This document shows, piece after piece, positions 25,605 through 35,200 of a stretch of 64,000 nucleotides of DNA. Below the pieces are notes generated by a model. The model worked only from the letters and a program-made list of their open reading frames with translations. It ran no database searches and had not been told where the DNA came from. The stretch is taken from positions 16,300 through 80,299 of the forward strand of contig CANQUC010000005.1 in the NCBI GenBank assembly GCA_947626945.1. Reading direction: 5' to 3'. Numbering within the stretch: the stretch's first letter is position 1; each line of letters begins with the position of its first letter. The position numbers and the translations under genes are program-made. This stretch comes from an uncultured Lachnospiraceae bacterium. GTDB lineage: Bacteria; Bacillota; Clostridia; Lachnospirales; Lachnospiraceae.

Positions 25605-26525
25605 ATGAAAAAAACTGCACTGGTTGTAATGGCGGCCGGCATCGGAAGCCGCTTTGGCGGGGGAATCAAGCAGCTGGAGCCTGTGGGGCCAAACGGTGAG
25701 ATCATTATGGACTACGCCATCTACGACGCCATTGAAGCCGGGTTTGACGAGATCGTGTTTATCATCCGGAAAGATCTGTACGCGGATTTCAAGGAGATCA
25801 TCGGAAACCGCATTGAAAAGATCATTCCCGTATCCTATGCCTTTCAGGAGCTTCAGGATCTGCCGGCAGGCCATACCGTGCCGGAGGGAAGAAAGAAACC
25901 CTGGGGGACAGGTCAGGCTGTGCTTGCGGCAAAAGATGTGATCCGCCACCCTTTTGTGGTGATCAATGCCGATGATTACTATGGAAAGGAAGCCTTTGTC
26001 AAGGTCCATGAGTTCCTTGTACAGGACGCGCCCAAAGAAGACGCTTACCGGTTCTGCATGGCAGGCTTTATTCTTGGCAATACTTTGAGCGAGAACGGCG
26101 GCGTCACAAGAGGAGTTTGCGACGTGGGCGCCGACGGCTACCTGAAAAACGTAGTGGAGACAGGTGGAATTGAGAAAAACGCGGAGGGACAGGTGATCTG
26201 TGAGCGGGACGGCGCAATTGCCACTTTGTCGGAAACCTGTCATGTTTCCATGAACATGTGGGGCTTTACCACAGACATTCTAAAAGAACTGGAAACAGGA
26301 TTTGCCCGTTTCCTGAATGAGATGAAGCCGGAAGAGGCTCTGAAGAAAGAATATCTGCTGCCGGGAGTGGTGGGAGAGCTGGTTCAGAGCGGCCGGGCAA
26401 AGGTTGCCGTGCTGGAAACCAGGGACAAATGGTTTGGCGTTACCTACAGAGAAGACAAGCAGAGCGTGGTGGATTCTTTTAAAAAGCTGATTGCCGACGG
26501 GGTTTACCCGGAAAAATTGTTTTAA
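25605..26525 (+). CDS. sugar-phosphate nucleotidyltransferase family protein
   Basis: This 306-residue enzyme starts at ATG 25605 after TGGAGGAAAAAG. The N terminus LVVMAAGIGSRFGGGIKQL is the GxGxRxG loop of the nucleotidyltransferase GT-A fold, followed by the metal-binding VINADDYYG and a fold-typical CRV-like end. Such enzymes activate a sugar phosphate to NDP-sugar. The specificity cannot be read off; many Clostridia carry this uncharacterised variant. Position between a deacetylase and a VanZ-like protein is compatible with cell-surface glycan work. Cytoplasmic. Confidence 0.85.
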   Translation: MKKTALVVMAAGIGSRFGGGIKQLEPVGPNGEIIMDYAIYDAIEAGFDEIVFIIRKDLYADFKEIIGNRIEKIIPVSYAFQELQDLPAGHTVPEGRKKPWGTGQAVLAAKDVIRHPFVVINADDYYGKEAFVKVHEFLVQDAPKEDAYRFCMAGFILGNTLSENGGVTRGVCDVGADGYLKNVVETGGIEKNAEGQVICERDGAIATLSETCHVSMNMWGFTTDILKELETGFARFLNEMKPEEALKKEYLLPGVVGELVQSGRAKVAVLETRDKWFGVTYREDKQSVVDSFKKLIADGVYPEKLF

Positions 26526-26538
26526 AGGCGGCTGACAT

Positions 26539-26988
26539 ATGAAGAAAAGGTGGTTATGGTGGATTCCGGCCATTCTGGTCATGGGGCTGATCTTTTGGTT
26601 TTCCCAGATGGACGGGCCGGACTCCGCCGCGCTGAGCGGCGGCACCGTGCGCAGGCTGCTTCGGCTTCTTGCCAGAATGGGGATTTTGAAAGATCAGGAA
26701 CAGCTGTTTCCTGTTTTGGAAACGCTGGTGCGGAAAGCCGCCCATGCTGCGGAATACGCTCTCCTGGGCGGCTGTCTGGTGCTGCCCTTTGCCTTTCATC
26801 TGCAAAAACGGGGCAGGGCGCTTTTTGCGCTGCCTCTGGCGGCGTCTGTGGTTTACGCCTGCAGTGACGAGCTGCATCAGCTGTTCATTGCGGAAAGGGC
26901 AGGCAGAATTCTGGATATTGGCATTGACAGCGGGGGAGCCTGTCTGGGAATTTTGCTGGCTCTGTTTTTATTGCGAAAAAATTTATAA
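26539..26988 (+). CDS. VanZ-like family membrane protein
   Basis: This 149-residue membrane protein has an N-terminal helix (WIPAILVMGLIFWFS), two later hydrophobic segments and the VanZ family blocks VRKAAHAAEYALLG and CSDELHQLFIAERAGRI, then a terminal D-x-G helix. VanZ proteins raise teicoplanin tolerance in enterococci; most family members have no assigned function. It starts 13 bp after the nucleotidyltransferase gene and is likely in that operon. A second VanZ-like gene lies at 38.7 kb. Confidence 0.85.
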   Translation: MKKRWLWWIPAILVMGLIFWFSQMDGPDSAALSGGTVRRLLRLLARMGILKDQEQLFPVLETLVRKAAHAAEYALLGGCLVLPFAFHLQKRGRALFALPLAASVVYACSDELHQLFIAERAGRILDIGIDSGGACLGILLALFLLRKNL

Positions 26989-27007
26989 ATATTTTACAAA
27001 TAGCATC

Positions 27008-27035
27008 TTGAATCTTAATTTTTCTGGCGTACAAT
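27008..27035 (+). promoter_or_regulatory. putative promoter of TVP38/glycosyltransferase operon
   Basis: TTGAAT (27008-27013) and TACAAT (27030-27035) with a 16-bp spacer, about 58 bp before the TTG start at 27093. Confidence 0.6.
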
Positions 27036-27092
27036 AAAATTGGTCGATTTTGATCGTATTGCCGGCATAGACAGGTTGGAGGTGCTGTTTTT

Positions 27093-27695
27093 TTGGACAA
27101 AATACAAAAGAAGTATCAGCTGATCATGCACATCTCCACCATCATTGGGGTAACCGCCTCTGTCGCCTTTCTGATCTACGCATATCGAACAGGAATTCTC
27201 ACTTCTGAGGAAGCCATGAAAAATTTTCTGGCGCCTTTTGGATTCTGGGCGCCGCTGATCTTTGTCCTGATTCAGGCAGTGCAGGTGGTTTTGCCCATCC
27301 TGCCGGGCGCCATCGGCTGCGTGATCGGCGTTGTGATGTTTGGCGCCTGGAATGGGTTCTGCTACAATTACATTGGAATCTGCATCGGCTCCGTGGGCGC
27401 GTTTGTGCTTGCCAAAATGTACGGCAAGCCGCTGCTGCAGCTGGTGGCGCCTAAAAAGCTTTACCGCAGATATCTGGGATGGCTGGACCGGAATCAGAAG
27501 CATTTTGACAAGCTGTTTGCCATTGCCATCTTTATGCCGGTGGCGCCGGATGATTTTCTCTGTTATCTGGCGGGGGTCACCCATATGAAGCTGAAAAAAT
27601 TTGTGACCATCATTTTGCTTGGAAAGCCCCTTGCCATAGCGGCGTATTCTCTGGGACTGGAATTTTTGCTGCGCAGGCTGCTTGTGCTGTTTTGA
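27093..27695 (+). CDS. TVP38/TMEM64 (DedA-like) family membrane protein
   Basis: This 200-residue protein is all-helical membrane with about five segments. The TVP38/TMEM64 or SNARE-associated family signature is visible around PGAIGCVIGVVMFG and FMPVAPDDFLCYLAG. Relatives in bacteria (DedA, YdjX) are linked to lipid scrambling or transport. The start is TTG at 27093 with GGAGGT 9 nt upstream; no ATG is suitable. It leads an operon whose next two genes are lipid-type glycosyltransferases, which fits a role in membrane lipid handling. The role itself is inference. Confidence 0.85.
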   Translation: MDKIQKKYQLIMHISTIIGVTASVAFLIYAYRTGILTSEEAMKNFLAPFGFWAPLIFVLIQAVQVVLPILPGAIGCVIGVVMFGAWNGFCYNYIGICIGSVGAFVLAKMYGKPLLQLVAPKKLYRRYLGWLDRNQKHFDKLFAIAIFMPVAPDDFLCYLAGVTHMKLKKFVTIILLGKPLAIAAYSLGLEFLLRRLLVLF

Positions 27696-27721
27696 AATGA
27701 AACTGCAGAGGAGAGAATGGC

Positions 27722-28759
27722 TTGAAGGTATACATTTACACAGGACTCCTTGGGACGATCCGCAAAAGCGGCATTGCCAAGGCAATCTATCATCAGATGT
27801 CCGCCCTGAAACGGGCAGGGATTCCCTACACGACCAGACAGGACGAGGAATATGAGATCGTTCATGTGAATATGATCTTTCCGGACGCTTACCGCTTTGC
27901 GAAAAAGGCAAAGCGTCAGGGAAAGTTTGTCATCTATTACGCTCATTCCACCATGGAGGATTTCCGCAATTCCTTTAAGGGCTCCAACCAGTTTGCGCCC
28001 TTTTTTAAAAAATGGATCAAAAAATGTTATGAGGCAGGAGACGTGGTCATTACGCCCACAGACTATTCCAGAAAGCTTCTGCTGTCCTACGGGATCAAAA
28101 AGCCTATATACAGCCTGACCAACGGCATTGACCTTAGAACCTACAAAAAAAGCCCGGAGAAAGGCAAAAAATTCCGAATGGAGTATGGCCTGAAGCCGGA
28201 AGATAAAGTGATCATTTCCGTAGGCCATTACATTGAGCGGAAAGGGATCCTGGATTTTGTGAAGCTTGCGGAGCAGTTTCCTCAATATCAGTTTTTGTGG
28301 TTTGGCTATACCAATCTGAGCATTGTGCCCGGAAAGATCAGAAAGGTGCTAAAGCGCGCCTATCCCAATCTGCGCTTCCCCGGGTATGTGGAAAAGGAAG
28401 AGCTGATCCGGGCCTACGCAGGCAGCGACCTGTTCCTGTTTATGACCAATGAGGAGACGGAGGGGATCGTGATGCTGGAGGCCATGGCCATGGAGATCCC
28501 CATACTGGTGCGGGATATTCCCATATATGAAACATGGCTGCCAAAGGATCAGGCGGTGTACAAGGCTTCCAGGCTGGAAGAGTTTGCCGCGCTGCTGCCA
28601 GAGATCGTGGAGGGGCAGCTGCCGGATCTGACAAAGGCCGCGTATGAGATCGTGAAAAATCATGATCTTCGTGTAGTGGGAAAGAAACTGAAAGAAATAT
28701 ACAGAGAGCTTGAGGATGGAACTGTAACACAGTCAAATGAGACCGGGTATTCCGATTAG
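27722..28759 (+). CDS. glycosyltransferase family 4 protein, possible glycolipid synthase
   Basis: This 345-residue protein starts at TTG 27722 (MKVYIYTGLLGTIRKSGIAK); the ATG just before it is out of frame. It has the GT4 GT-B C-terminal domain with the nucleotide-sugar site (FMTNEETEGIVMLEAMAM, E-x7-E type) and a VGHYIERKGI block. The N terminus resembles CpoA-like enzymes that add the second sugar to glycosyl-diacylglycerol in streptococci, which also lie beside a first-sugar enzyme. The following gene supplies that pattern. No signal peptide. Substrate by analogy only. Confidence 0.8.
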   Translation: MKVYIYTGLLGTIRKSGIAKAIYHQMSALKRAGIPYTTRQDEEYEIVHVNMIFPDAYRFAKKAKRQGKFVIYYAHSTMEDFRNSFKGSNQFAPFFKKWIKKCYEAGDVVITPTDYSRKLLLSYGIKKPIYSLTNGIDLRTYKKSPEKGKKFRMEYGLKPEDKVIISVGHYIERKGILDFVKLAEQFPQYQFLWFGYTNLSIVPGKIRKVLKRAYPNLRFPGYVEKEELIRAYAGSDLFLFMTNEETEGIVMLEAMAMEIPILVRDIPIYETWLPKDQAVYKASRLEEFAALLPEIVEGQLPDLTKAAYEIVKNHDLRVVGKKLKEIYRELEDGTVTQSNETGYSD

Positions 28760-28773
28760 GAGTGAAAGCAGAT

Positions 28774-29949
28774 ATGAGGATTTTAATTGCAACAGACTGG
28801 TATAAACCGGTGATCAACGGGGTGGTGACTTCCGTGGTGAATCTGGAAAACACGCTGCGCCTTCAGGGACATGATGTGCGGGTGCTGACGCTGTCCTCCA
28901 ATGTGCATTCTCACGAAGATGAATATGTATATTATCTCCGCTCCCTCAGCATCAACAAGATCTACCCCAATGCCAGGATCATTTACTCAACATCCAGGAA
29001 GCATATCAAAGAGATCATTGACTGGAAACCGGAGATCATTCATACCCAGTGTGAATTCAGCAGTTTTCTCATGGCAAAGCGGATTGCCCACAGGCTGGAT
29101 ATTCCGCTGGTTCATACTTACCATACGGTTTACGAGGATTACACCCATTATTTTGCCCCTACGGCCAATATGGGGCGGAACATAGCGGCGGTGATCACCC
29201 GGATCGTTTCCAAAAAGGTGGATCGGATGATCGTGCCTACGGAAAAGGTTCAGAAGCTGCTGCGGGGATACCGGGTGGAAAACCCCATCGACGTGATCCC
29301 AAGCGGCATCAATCTGGAACGGTTTTTCAAGCCCTGCTCAAAAGAGCAGATGGTGGCAGAGCGGAACCGCCTGGGCATTCCGCTTCATCACAAGCTCTGT
29401 GTTTCCGTGGGACGTCTGGCAAAGGAGAAAAATGAAACAGAGCTGCTGCAGTTTTTCAAAAAACTGGCCCCCAAAGACTGCACCTATCTGATCGTGGGAG
29501 ACGGGCCATACCGGGAAAATCTGGAAAAGCTTACCAGGGAACTGGGGCTGGAGGATCAGGTGATTTTCCGGGGCATGGTACAGCCGAAGGAGGTGCCCCT
29601 TTACTATCAGATGAGCGATCTTTTTCTGTGCGCGTCCAGCAGCGAGACTCAGGGGATCACTTATATCGAGGCAATGGCAAGCGGCGTCCCGGTGCTGTGC
29701 AGAGCCGACGCCTGCCTGGAAAGCGTGATCCAGAACGGAGTCAACGGCTGCTGCTACGAAGACTTCGATCAGTTTTCGGAAGCCTTTTCCCGGCTGCTGC
29801 AGGATCCGGAATTTTGCGAAAAGCTGTCGGAAAACGCGCGGATCAAAGCCAATGAATACAGTCTGGACACATTTGCCAGCAGAGTAATGGAAAGCTATAA
29901 AAAAACCATCCGGGGAGCAACGGCTCTTTCCGATCAAAAAGTTGTATAA
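28774..29949 (+). CDS. glycosyltransferase family 4, 1,2-diacylglycerol 3-glucosyltransferase-like
   Basis: This 391-residue enzyme starts at ATG 28774 after AGGAGTG. The N terminus MRILIATDWYKPVINGVVTS recalls alpha-monoglucosyldiacylglycerol synthases of Firmicutes, and QCEFSSF plus VHTYHTVYEDY follow. The C-terminal GT-B half shows SVGRLAKEKNET and SSSETQGITYIEAMASG. It probably transfers glucose from UDP-glucose to diacylglycerol to make a glycolipid anchor. It is 14 bp after the first GT4. Terminator follows at 29961. Family certain, substrate probable. Confidence 0.85.
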   Translation: MRILIATDWYKPVINGVVTSVVNLENTLRLQGHDVRVLTLSSNVHSHEDEYVYYLRSLSINKIYPNARIIYSTSRKHIKEIIDWKPEIIHTQCEFSSFLMAKRIAHRLDIPLVHTYHTVYEDYTHYFAPTANMGRNIAAVITRIVSKKVDRMIVPTEKVQKLLRGYRVENPIDVIPSGINLERFFKPCSKEQMVAERNRLGIPLHHKLCVSVGRLAKEKNETELLQFFKKLAPKDCTYLIVGDGPYRENLEKLTRELGLEDQVIFRGMVQPKEVPLYYQMSDLFLCASSSETQGITYIEAMASGVPVLCRADACLESVIQNGVNGCCYEDFDQFSEAFSRLLQDPEFCEKLSENARIKANEYSLDTFASRVMESYKKTIRGATALSDQKVV

Positions 29950-29960
29950 GGCCTTTCTGA

Positions 29961-30001
29961 AAAAACAGGGATTTTTGCTTTGCAATATGCCCTGTTTTTT
30001 T
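29961..30001 (+). terminator. terminator of glycosyltransferase operon, overlapped by downstream promoter
   Basis: AAAAACAGGG (29961-29970) pairs with CCCTGTTTTT (29990-29999), with a 19-nt loop that itself can pair TTGC with GCAA; eight T follow. The loop contains the -35 box of the next promoter. Confidence 0.8.
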
Positions 30002-30008
30002 GTATACT
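29980..30008 (+). promoter_or_regulatory. putative sigma-A promoter of two-component system
   Basis: TTGCAA (29980-29985) and TATACT (30003-30008) are 17 bp apart. The -35 box lies within the loop of the preceding terminator and the spacer covers its T run. The start codon of the sensor kinase is 26 bp on. Confidence 0.7.
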
Positions 30009-30034
30009 GAAGTTGGCGGAAAGGAGACAAAACC

Positions 30035-31483
30035 ATGACGATTCGGAAACAGCTTTTTGTATCCAATATCCTGATGATCATTGCGGCTCTTCTGATCCTG
30101 GTTCTTTCCATGACCATCATTGGCGCCGGCCTGCGGGTCATTTACAACAATGAATGGCAGGATATGAAAAACGTGGATGAACATGTATATGAAGTGGTCA
30201 CCCTGATGCGTCAGCTGGACGATACAAAAGACGGATCCATGGAGCGGTTTGAAGAGCTTGCCGGACAGTGCGGCCAGTATGAATACAATCTGTATGTGAA
30301 AAAAAACGGGAAGATCTTGTTCAGCGATCTGAGCACCAAGGAGCGGAACGCGGTGGAAGCCCTTGATATCAAGCAGCTGCAGACGTCCAGCGGCGTGCCC
30401 AGAGTTGCCCAGACCAGAAACCGCACCGTAATCTACAATTCCTTTCAGCGGCAGAACGACCGTTACGACGTAGTGGCGGTAGGGCAGAACAGTTCTCTTC
30501 AGGTGTCCAGAAGAGAACTTGTGGAAATGGTGCTGGCCACCGGATCCGTGCTGATGCTGGTGGCGATTCTGGTGATCATTTTGCTGAGCCGTTTTTTCAG
30601 CAAAAAGCTTATAGACCGGTTTCTGGTGCCTGTGCGGAAGCTGACGGACGGCGCCAAAAGGATCCAGCAGGGAAATTTTGAGGAGATGATCTATTACTCA
30701 GGCAGCAACGAGTTTGCCCTTTTATGCGGCACCTTTAACGATATGCAGGAATCCCTGCGGCGGGAGATTGAAAAGAACGCCGTATACAGACAGTCCCGGA
30801 TCGAAATGATCGCGGGGATCTCCCATGATCTTCGCACCCCGCTGACGTCCATCAAAGGGTATATCAAGGGGATGATAGACGGGGTGGCCAACACGCCGCA
30901 AAAGCAGCGGATGTATCTGGAGACCGCTTATGAAAAGGCGTCGGAGATGGATGTGCTGCTGCAGCAGCTGTTTCTGTTTTCCAGGCTGGAGACAGGCAAT
31001 CTGCCTCTTACCCGTCAGAAAGTGTCTCTGGACGGGTATCTGCGGGAGTACTGCGCCAGGAATCAGGATGCCTTTGCCCTGCGGGGCGCCCGGCTGCGCT
31101 ATGTCAGTTATGATCAGCAGGCGGAGGCCAGGATCGACCTGGATCAGATGAACCGGGTGTTCAATAACATCATAGACAACAGTATCAAATATAAAGTGAG
31201 AGAAACCGTAAAGATCACCATTTCTCTTTACCGGGCGTCGGAAGAAGCGCTGATCTCCGTGAAAGACGACGGCGGAGGCGTGCCGGAGGAAAATCTTCCC
31301 TACATCTTTGAAAGCTACTACCGGATCCATGACAGGAACGGCCGGATGGATGAGGGAAGCGGACTGGGGCTTTCCATTGTGAAATACATTGTAGAGGCTC
31401 ACGGGGGACGGCTCCAGGCAAGAAACAGAGAGGGACTGGAGATCTTGATCTACCTGAAGAACGAGGAGAAGCAGGAATCATGA
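30035..31483 (+). CDS. sensor histidine kinase
   Basis: This 482-residue membrane kinase has two transmembrane helices (about residues 11-35 and 167-190) enclosing an extracytoplasmic sensor region. HAMP-like LVPVRKLTDGAKRIQQGNF follows. The phosphoacceptor block is SHDLRTPLTSIKGY (His near residue 268), and the ATPase has N-box NNIIDNSIKYK, DDGGGVP and GSGLGLSI. It pairs with the response regulator whose start overlaps its stop as ATGA. The glycan enzymes follow 34 bp after the regulator, so the signal may be a glycan; this is position-based inference. Confidence 0.95.
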   Translation: MTIRKQLFVSNILMIIAALLILVLSMTIIGAGLRVIYNNEWQDMKNVDEHVYEVVTLMRQLDDTKDGSMERFEELAGQCGQYEYNLYVKKNGKILFSDLSTKERNAVEALDIKQLQTSSGVPRVAQTRNRTVIYNSFQRQNDRYDVVAVGQNSSLQVSRRELVEMVLATGSVLMLVAILVIILLSRFFSKKLIDRFLVPVRKLTDGAKRIQQGNFEEMIYYSGSNEFALLCGTFNDMQESLRREIEKNAVYRQSRIEMIAGISHDLRTPLTSIKGYIKGMIDGVANTPQKQRMYLETAYEKASEMDVLLQQLFLFSRLETGNLPLTRQKVSLDGYLREYCARNQDAFALRGARLRYVSYDQQAEARIDLDQMNRVFNNIIDNSIKYKVRETVKITISLYRASEEALISVKDDGGGVPEENLPYIFESYYRIHDRNGRMDEGSGLGLSIVKYIVEAHGGRLQARNREGLEILIYLKNEEKQES

Positions 31484-32172
31484 AGCGAATACTGATCGTG
31501 GAGGACGACAAAACCATTGCCGCCCTGGAAAAGGATTATCTGGAGATTTACGGATTTGAAACGGAGATCATAGGGGACGGAAAAGAAGCGCTGGACCGGA
31601 TCTTACATGACAGCTTTGACCTGATCCTGCTGGATCTGATGCTGCCCGGCCTGAGCGGTTACGAGATCTGTAAGGCAGTGCGGCGGGAAAAGGAGGTTCC
31701 CATTCTGATGGTGACGGCCCGGAATGAATCTTTGGACAAGATCCGGGGACTGGGTCTGGGGGCGGATGACTTTATTTCCAAGCCCTTTGATCCGCTGGAG
31801 CTGGTGGCCCGCGTCAACGCTCATTTAAACCGCTATGAAAGGCTCACCGGCATGGGCTCCAAAAAAGAGGACATTTCCTTTGGGGAGATTACCATTGATC
31901 CAAAGGGCCGCAAGGTTTTTTGCAGAGACACAGAGCTGAGATTTCCAAAGAAAGAATTTGAACTGCTGTTGTTTTTGGCGGAAAATCCCAATGTTGTTTT
32001 TTCCAAGGAACAGCTTCTGGAAAAAATATGGGGGTATGAGGCCATGGGAGACGTTGCCACGGTGACGGTGCACATCAACCGGATCCGGGAAAAGATCGAA
32101 AAGGACAGCAACAGTCCGGAATATATTGAGACAGTCTGGGGAACCGGATACCGGTTCAATGCCGGCGCGTAA
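31480..32172 (+). CDS. OmpR/PhoB-family response regulator
   Basis: This 230-residue protein has an N-terminal receiver domain with acidic pocket E8-D9-D10, phosphoacceptor D52 (LLDLMLPG) and a lysine in FISKPFDP, then a C-terminal winged helix (VTVHINRIREKIEKD). It is the partner of the kinase upstream. The C terminus (VWGTGYRFNA) is the usual one for the family. Its likely targets include the genes just downstream, but no repeat-type operator was found in the short 33-bp gap before the GH2 gene. Confidence 0.96.
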   Translation: MKRILIVEDDKTIAALEKDYLEIYGFETEIIGDGKEALDRILHDSFDLILLDLMLPGLSGYEICKAVRREKEVPILMVTARNESLDKIRGLGLGADDFISKPFDPLELVARVNAHLNRYERLTGMGSKKEDISFGEITIDPKGRKVFCRDTELRFPKKEFELLLFLAENPNVVFSKEQLLEKIWGYEAMGDVATVTVHINRIREKIEKDSNSPEYIETVWGTGYRFNAGA

Positions 32173-32205
32173 AGAAAGCCGGCCAAAGAATCAGAAAGGA
32201 AGAAA

Positions 32206-35200
32206 ATGACTATGGCAAACAACGATTATTTTGCGGAGATCGCCACAATGCAGCATCCTCTGGGGAGCACGGATAAGGAAGTGCTTCCGGTAAAGACGGC
32301 AGAAGTCTTTTTTGAAAAAACCGGGGAGCAGTTTCCCTACGGACAGGTACGGGTGCCCCAGGATATCAGCGATGAGGAACGGTTTCTTCAGTTCCGGCAG
32401 GATCTGCGGGATCTGAAAGAACAGTACCGGCCTTATTTGCGGAACTTTCTGCCGGAAACAAAAAATCCTGAAACTGTGGAGCTGAAAGAATTTTTGTTCC
32501 GGTATCTGAAAAAGGGAGAGATCTTTTCTGAACTGGAAAAGGCCAACGACTGGGAGCCGGTGACGATTCCCGACTACCGGGGGCCGGTGGGCAAATGGAA
32601 AGCCTACTACCGGACCACGTTCCCCGCAAGAGCGCTGAAAGACCGGGAGCATGGCGTCCTTTCCTTTCAATGTGTGGACTATAAGGCCAGAATCTATGTG
32701 AACGGTTGTTATGTGGGAGGCCATGAAGGATTTTTCGCTCCGTTTTCATTTGATATTTCCGATTATCTTCAGGAGGAAAACCAGCTGATCATCGAGGTGG
32801 AGAACGACGTATCCATACTGGGCGAAGGCCCGGTGCTGGACGGCGATAAGATCTACGCGGCTACCGGCCCGGGCTGGGACGACCCGGCTCTTGGCTGGCA
32901 TCACTGCCCGGCAGGGGCGGGGGTATTTGGAAAGGTAAGCTTTTCCTATCGGCCGGAGGTGTTCATTGACGATATTTTTGTACGGCCGGATATTGACAGA
33001 GACTGTGTGGAGCTGCGTCTGGGAGTGTACAATTACAGCGGTGACCTGCGGCAGGATTTTGACCTGCAGGTAAAGCTGCTGCCTAAAAATTTTGAGGAAG
33101 CGTTCTGCGTGGATTTTACGGCCCGGATCCAGGTGGCAGGGCCGGGCAGCAATGAATACCGGTATCACATCCCCGTAAAGGGGTACCGCCTGTGGGAGCC
33201 TGAAGCGCCCTATCTGTACGGGGCTGTCTGTACCATTACCCAAAATGGAAGCCTGGTGACGGAAAAGGCCGGTCACTTTGGCATGCGGAAATTTGTCAGC
33301 GATGAGACTACGGAACCAAAAGGAAAATTTTTCTTCAACAACCGTCCCATTGTGCTGCGGGGAGCCAATGAAATGGGACATCTTCAGCAGTGCGTCATGA
33401 AAGGAGATTTTGAGCAGCTGACAGAGGACATCCTCATCGCAAAGCTGTGTCACAACAATTATTACCGGCTGACCCAGCGTCCTGTTCAGGAGGAGATCTA
33501 TGATTATATGGATATGCTGGGCATGTTCAACCAGACCGATCTGCCGCTGTTCAGCTATCTGCGCCGTCCCCAGGTCTGCCAGGCGGTGAAGCAGGCGTCG
33601 GAAATGGAGCATCTTATCCGGAAGCATCCCTCCGCCATTTTTGTCACGCTGATCAACGAGCCGGTGAGCATGCGAAGAACCGAAGATCCCAACAGCAAGT
33701 TTTCCAAGCGCTTTGATCTGAAAGGGCACCGGCATTTACAGAGAGACGAGCTGGAAGCCTTTTTTGTGGCGGCCAGAAAAGTGATTTATATTGAGAATCC
33801 CGACCGGGTCATTAAAAATGTGGAGGGAGATTACGATCCCCCTACCACCGACGGCATGCCGGACTTTCACTGTTATACCATGTGGTACAGCAATCACGGA
33901 GTGCCAATCGGCAAGCTGTACCGGGGATATCTGCCTCCCGTAAAGGAGGGCTGGATGATCGGCTGCGGAGAATACGGGGCAGAGGGTCTTGACAATGAAA
34001 ACGTCATGCGGGAGTACTATCCGAAAGAATGGATGGAGAAAGATGAAGAGGGCCGCTGGTATCCGGTAAACATTGTGCGCCAGCAGACAAACGGCGCTCA
34101 CGGGGACTGGTATCCGGAGCAGACCACGGTAAAGGACTGGATCCGGGAAAGCCAGAAGCATCAGGCAAGGGCAACTGCGATGATGACCGACGCTTTTCGG
34201 AGGCGGGCGGATATTTTAAACCACACAGCCATTCATTTGCTGATCGACGCCTGGCCCGCCGGCTGGATGAAGACCATCGTCTGCTGCGACCGGACGCCGA
34301 AAAAAGCGTTTTACGCCTACGCAGACTCCCTGATCCCCCTGCGGATCAACCTGCGGGGAGACAGAAGCTATCTGTACAGCGGAGAAACCTGTCACCTGGA
34401 AGCCTGGGCATTAAACGACACCTCCTATGAGGAAGAGGTGGAAATGATCGCGACCCTTTCCATGGACGGACAGCCGCTGGAATCTTTCCGGCTGGACACG
34501 ACAGCACCGGCGGCTACAGCCGTCTGCGCGGGCCTGATTCCTCTTTCCATGCCTCAGACAAATCAGCCGAAAGAGCTTCATGTGGACGCGGTGATGAGGA
34601 AAAAAGACGGCACCATTTTGAACGCGGAGCGAAAAGAACTGTTTGTGTATCCTGACCGGGAGACCATGAAAGGAGAGGGCCCTCTGGCCTGCATTGGCGA
34701 AGACGCGGAAAAAATTGCAAAGATTTTCGGATACGAGTTGACAGATGTGGAAAAGGCGGATAAAATACTCATCAGTGCACCGGAAGGTTATGAAGAACAG
34801 ATCAGAAAAGCCGTGGAACGGGGTGCCACGGCGGTACTTCTGACTCCGGATGTCAGTCTGTCGGAATATCGGTTTGGAGATCTGCAGATTTCCACCAAAA
34901 AAGGACCGAAGCTGTTCATTGCCATGACCAATGAGAAAACAGACAAGTACCGGTTCGATATGCTGTACAATGCCGAGACAGACTACATTGATTTTATTGG
35001 CCGAAAGGTGATCGAAAGCAATATCCCGGGAGAAGAGCTTGTATTTACTTATGGGAAAAGCGGAGCGGACGGAAGGCCGGCACCGAAGATTCATCGGCCT
35101 CTGGCAGAGAAGTTCTCTCTGGGCAAAGGAACTATGTATGTAATCAGCCTGATTTTAAAGGGAAGAGTGGGGGTAAACGCCAACTTAGACCAGTTCCTGG

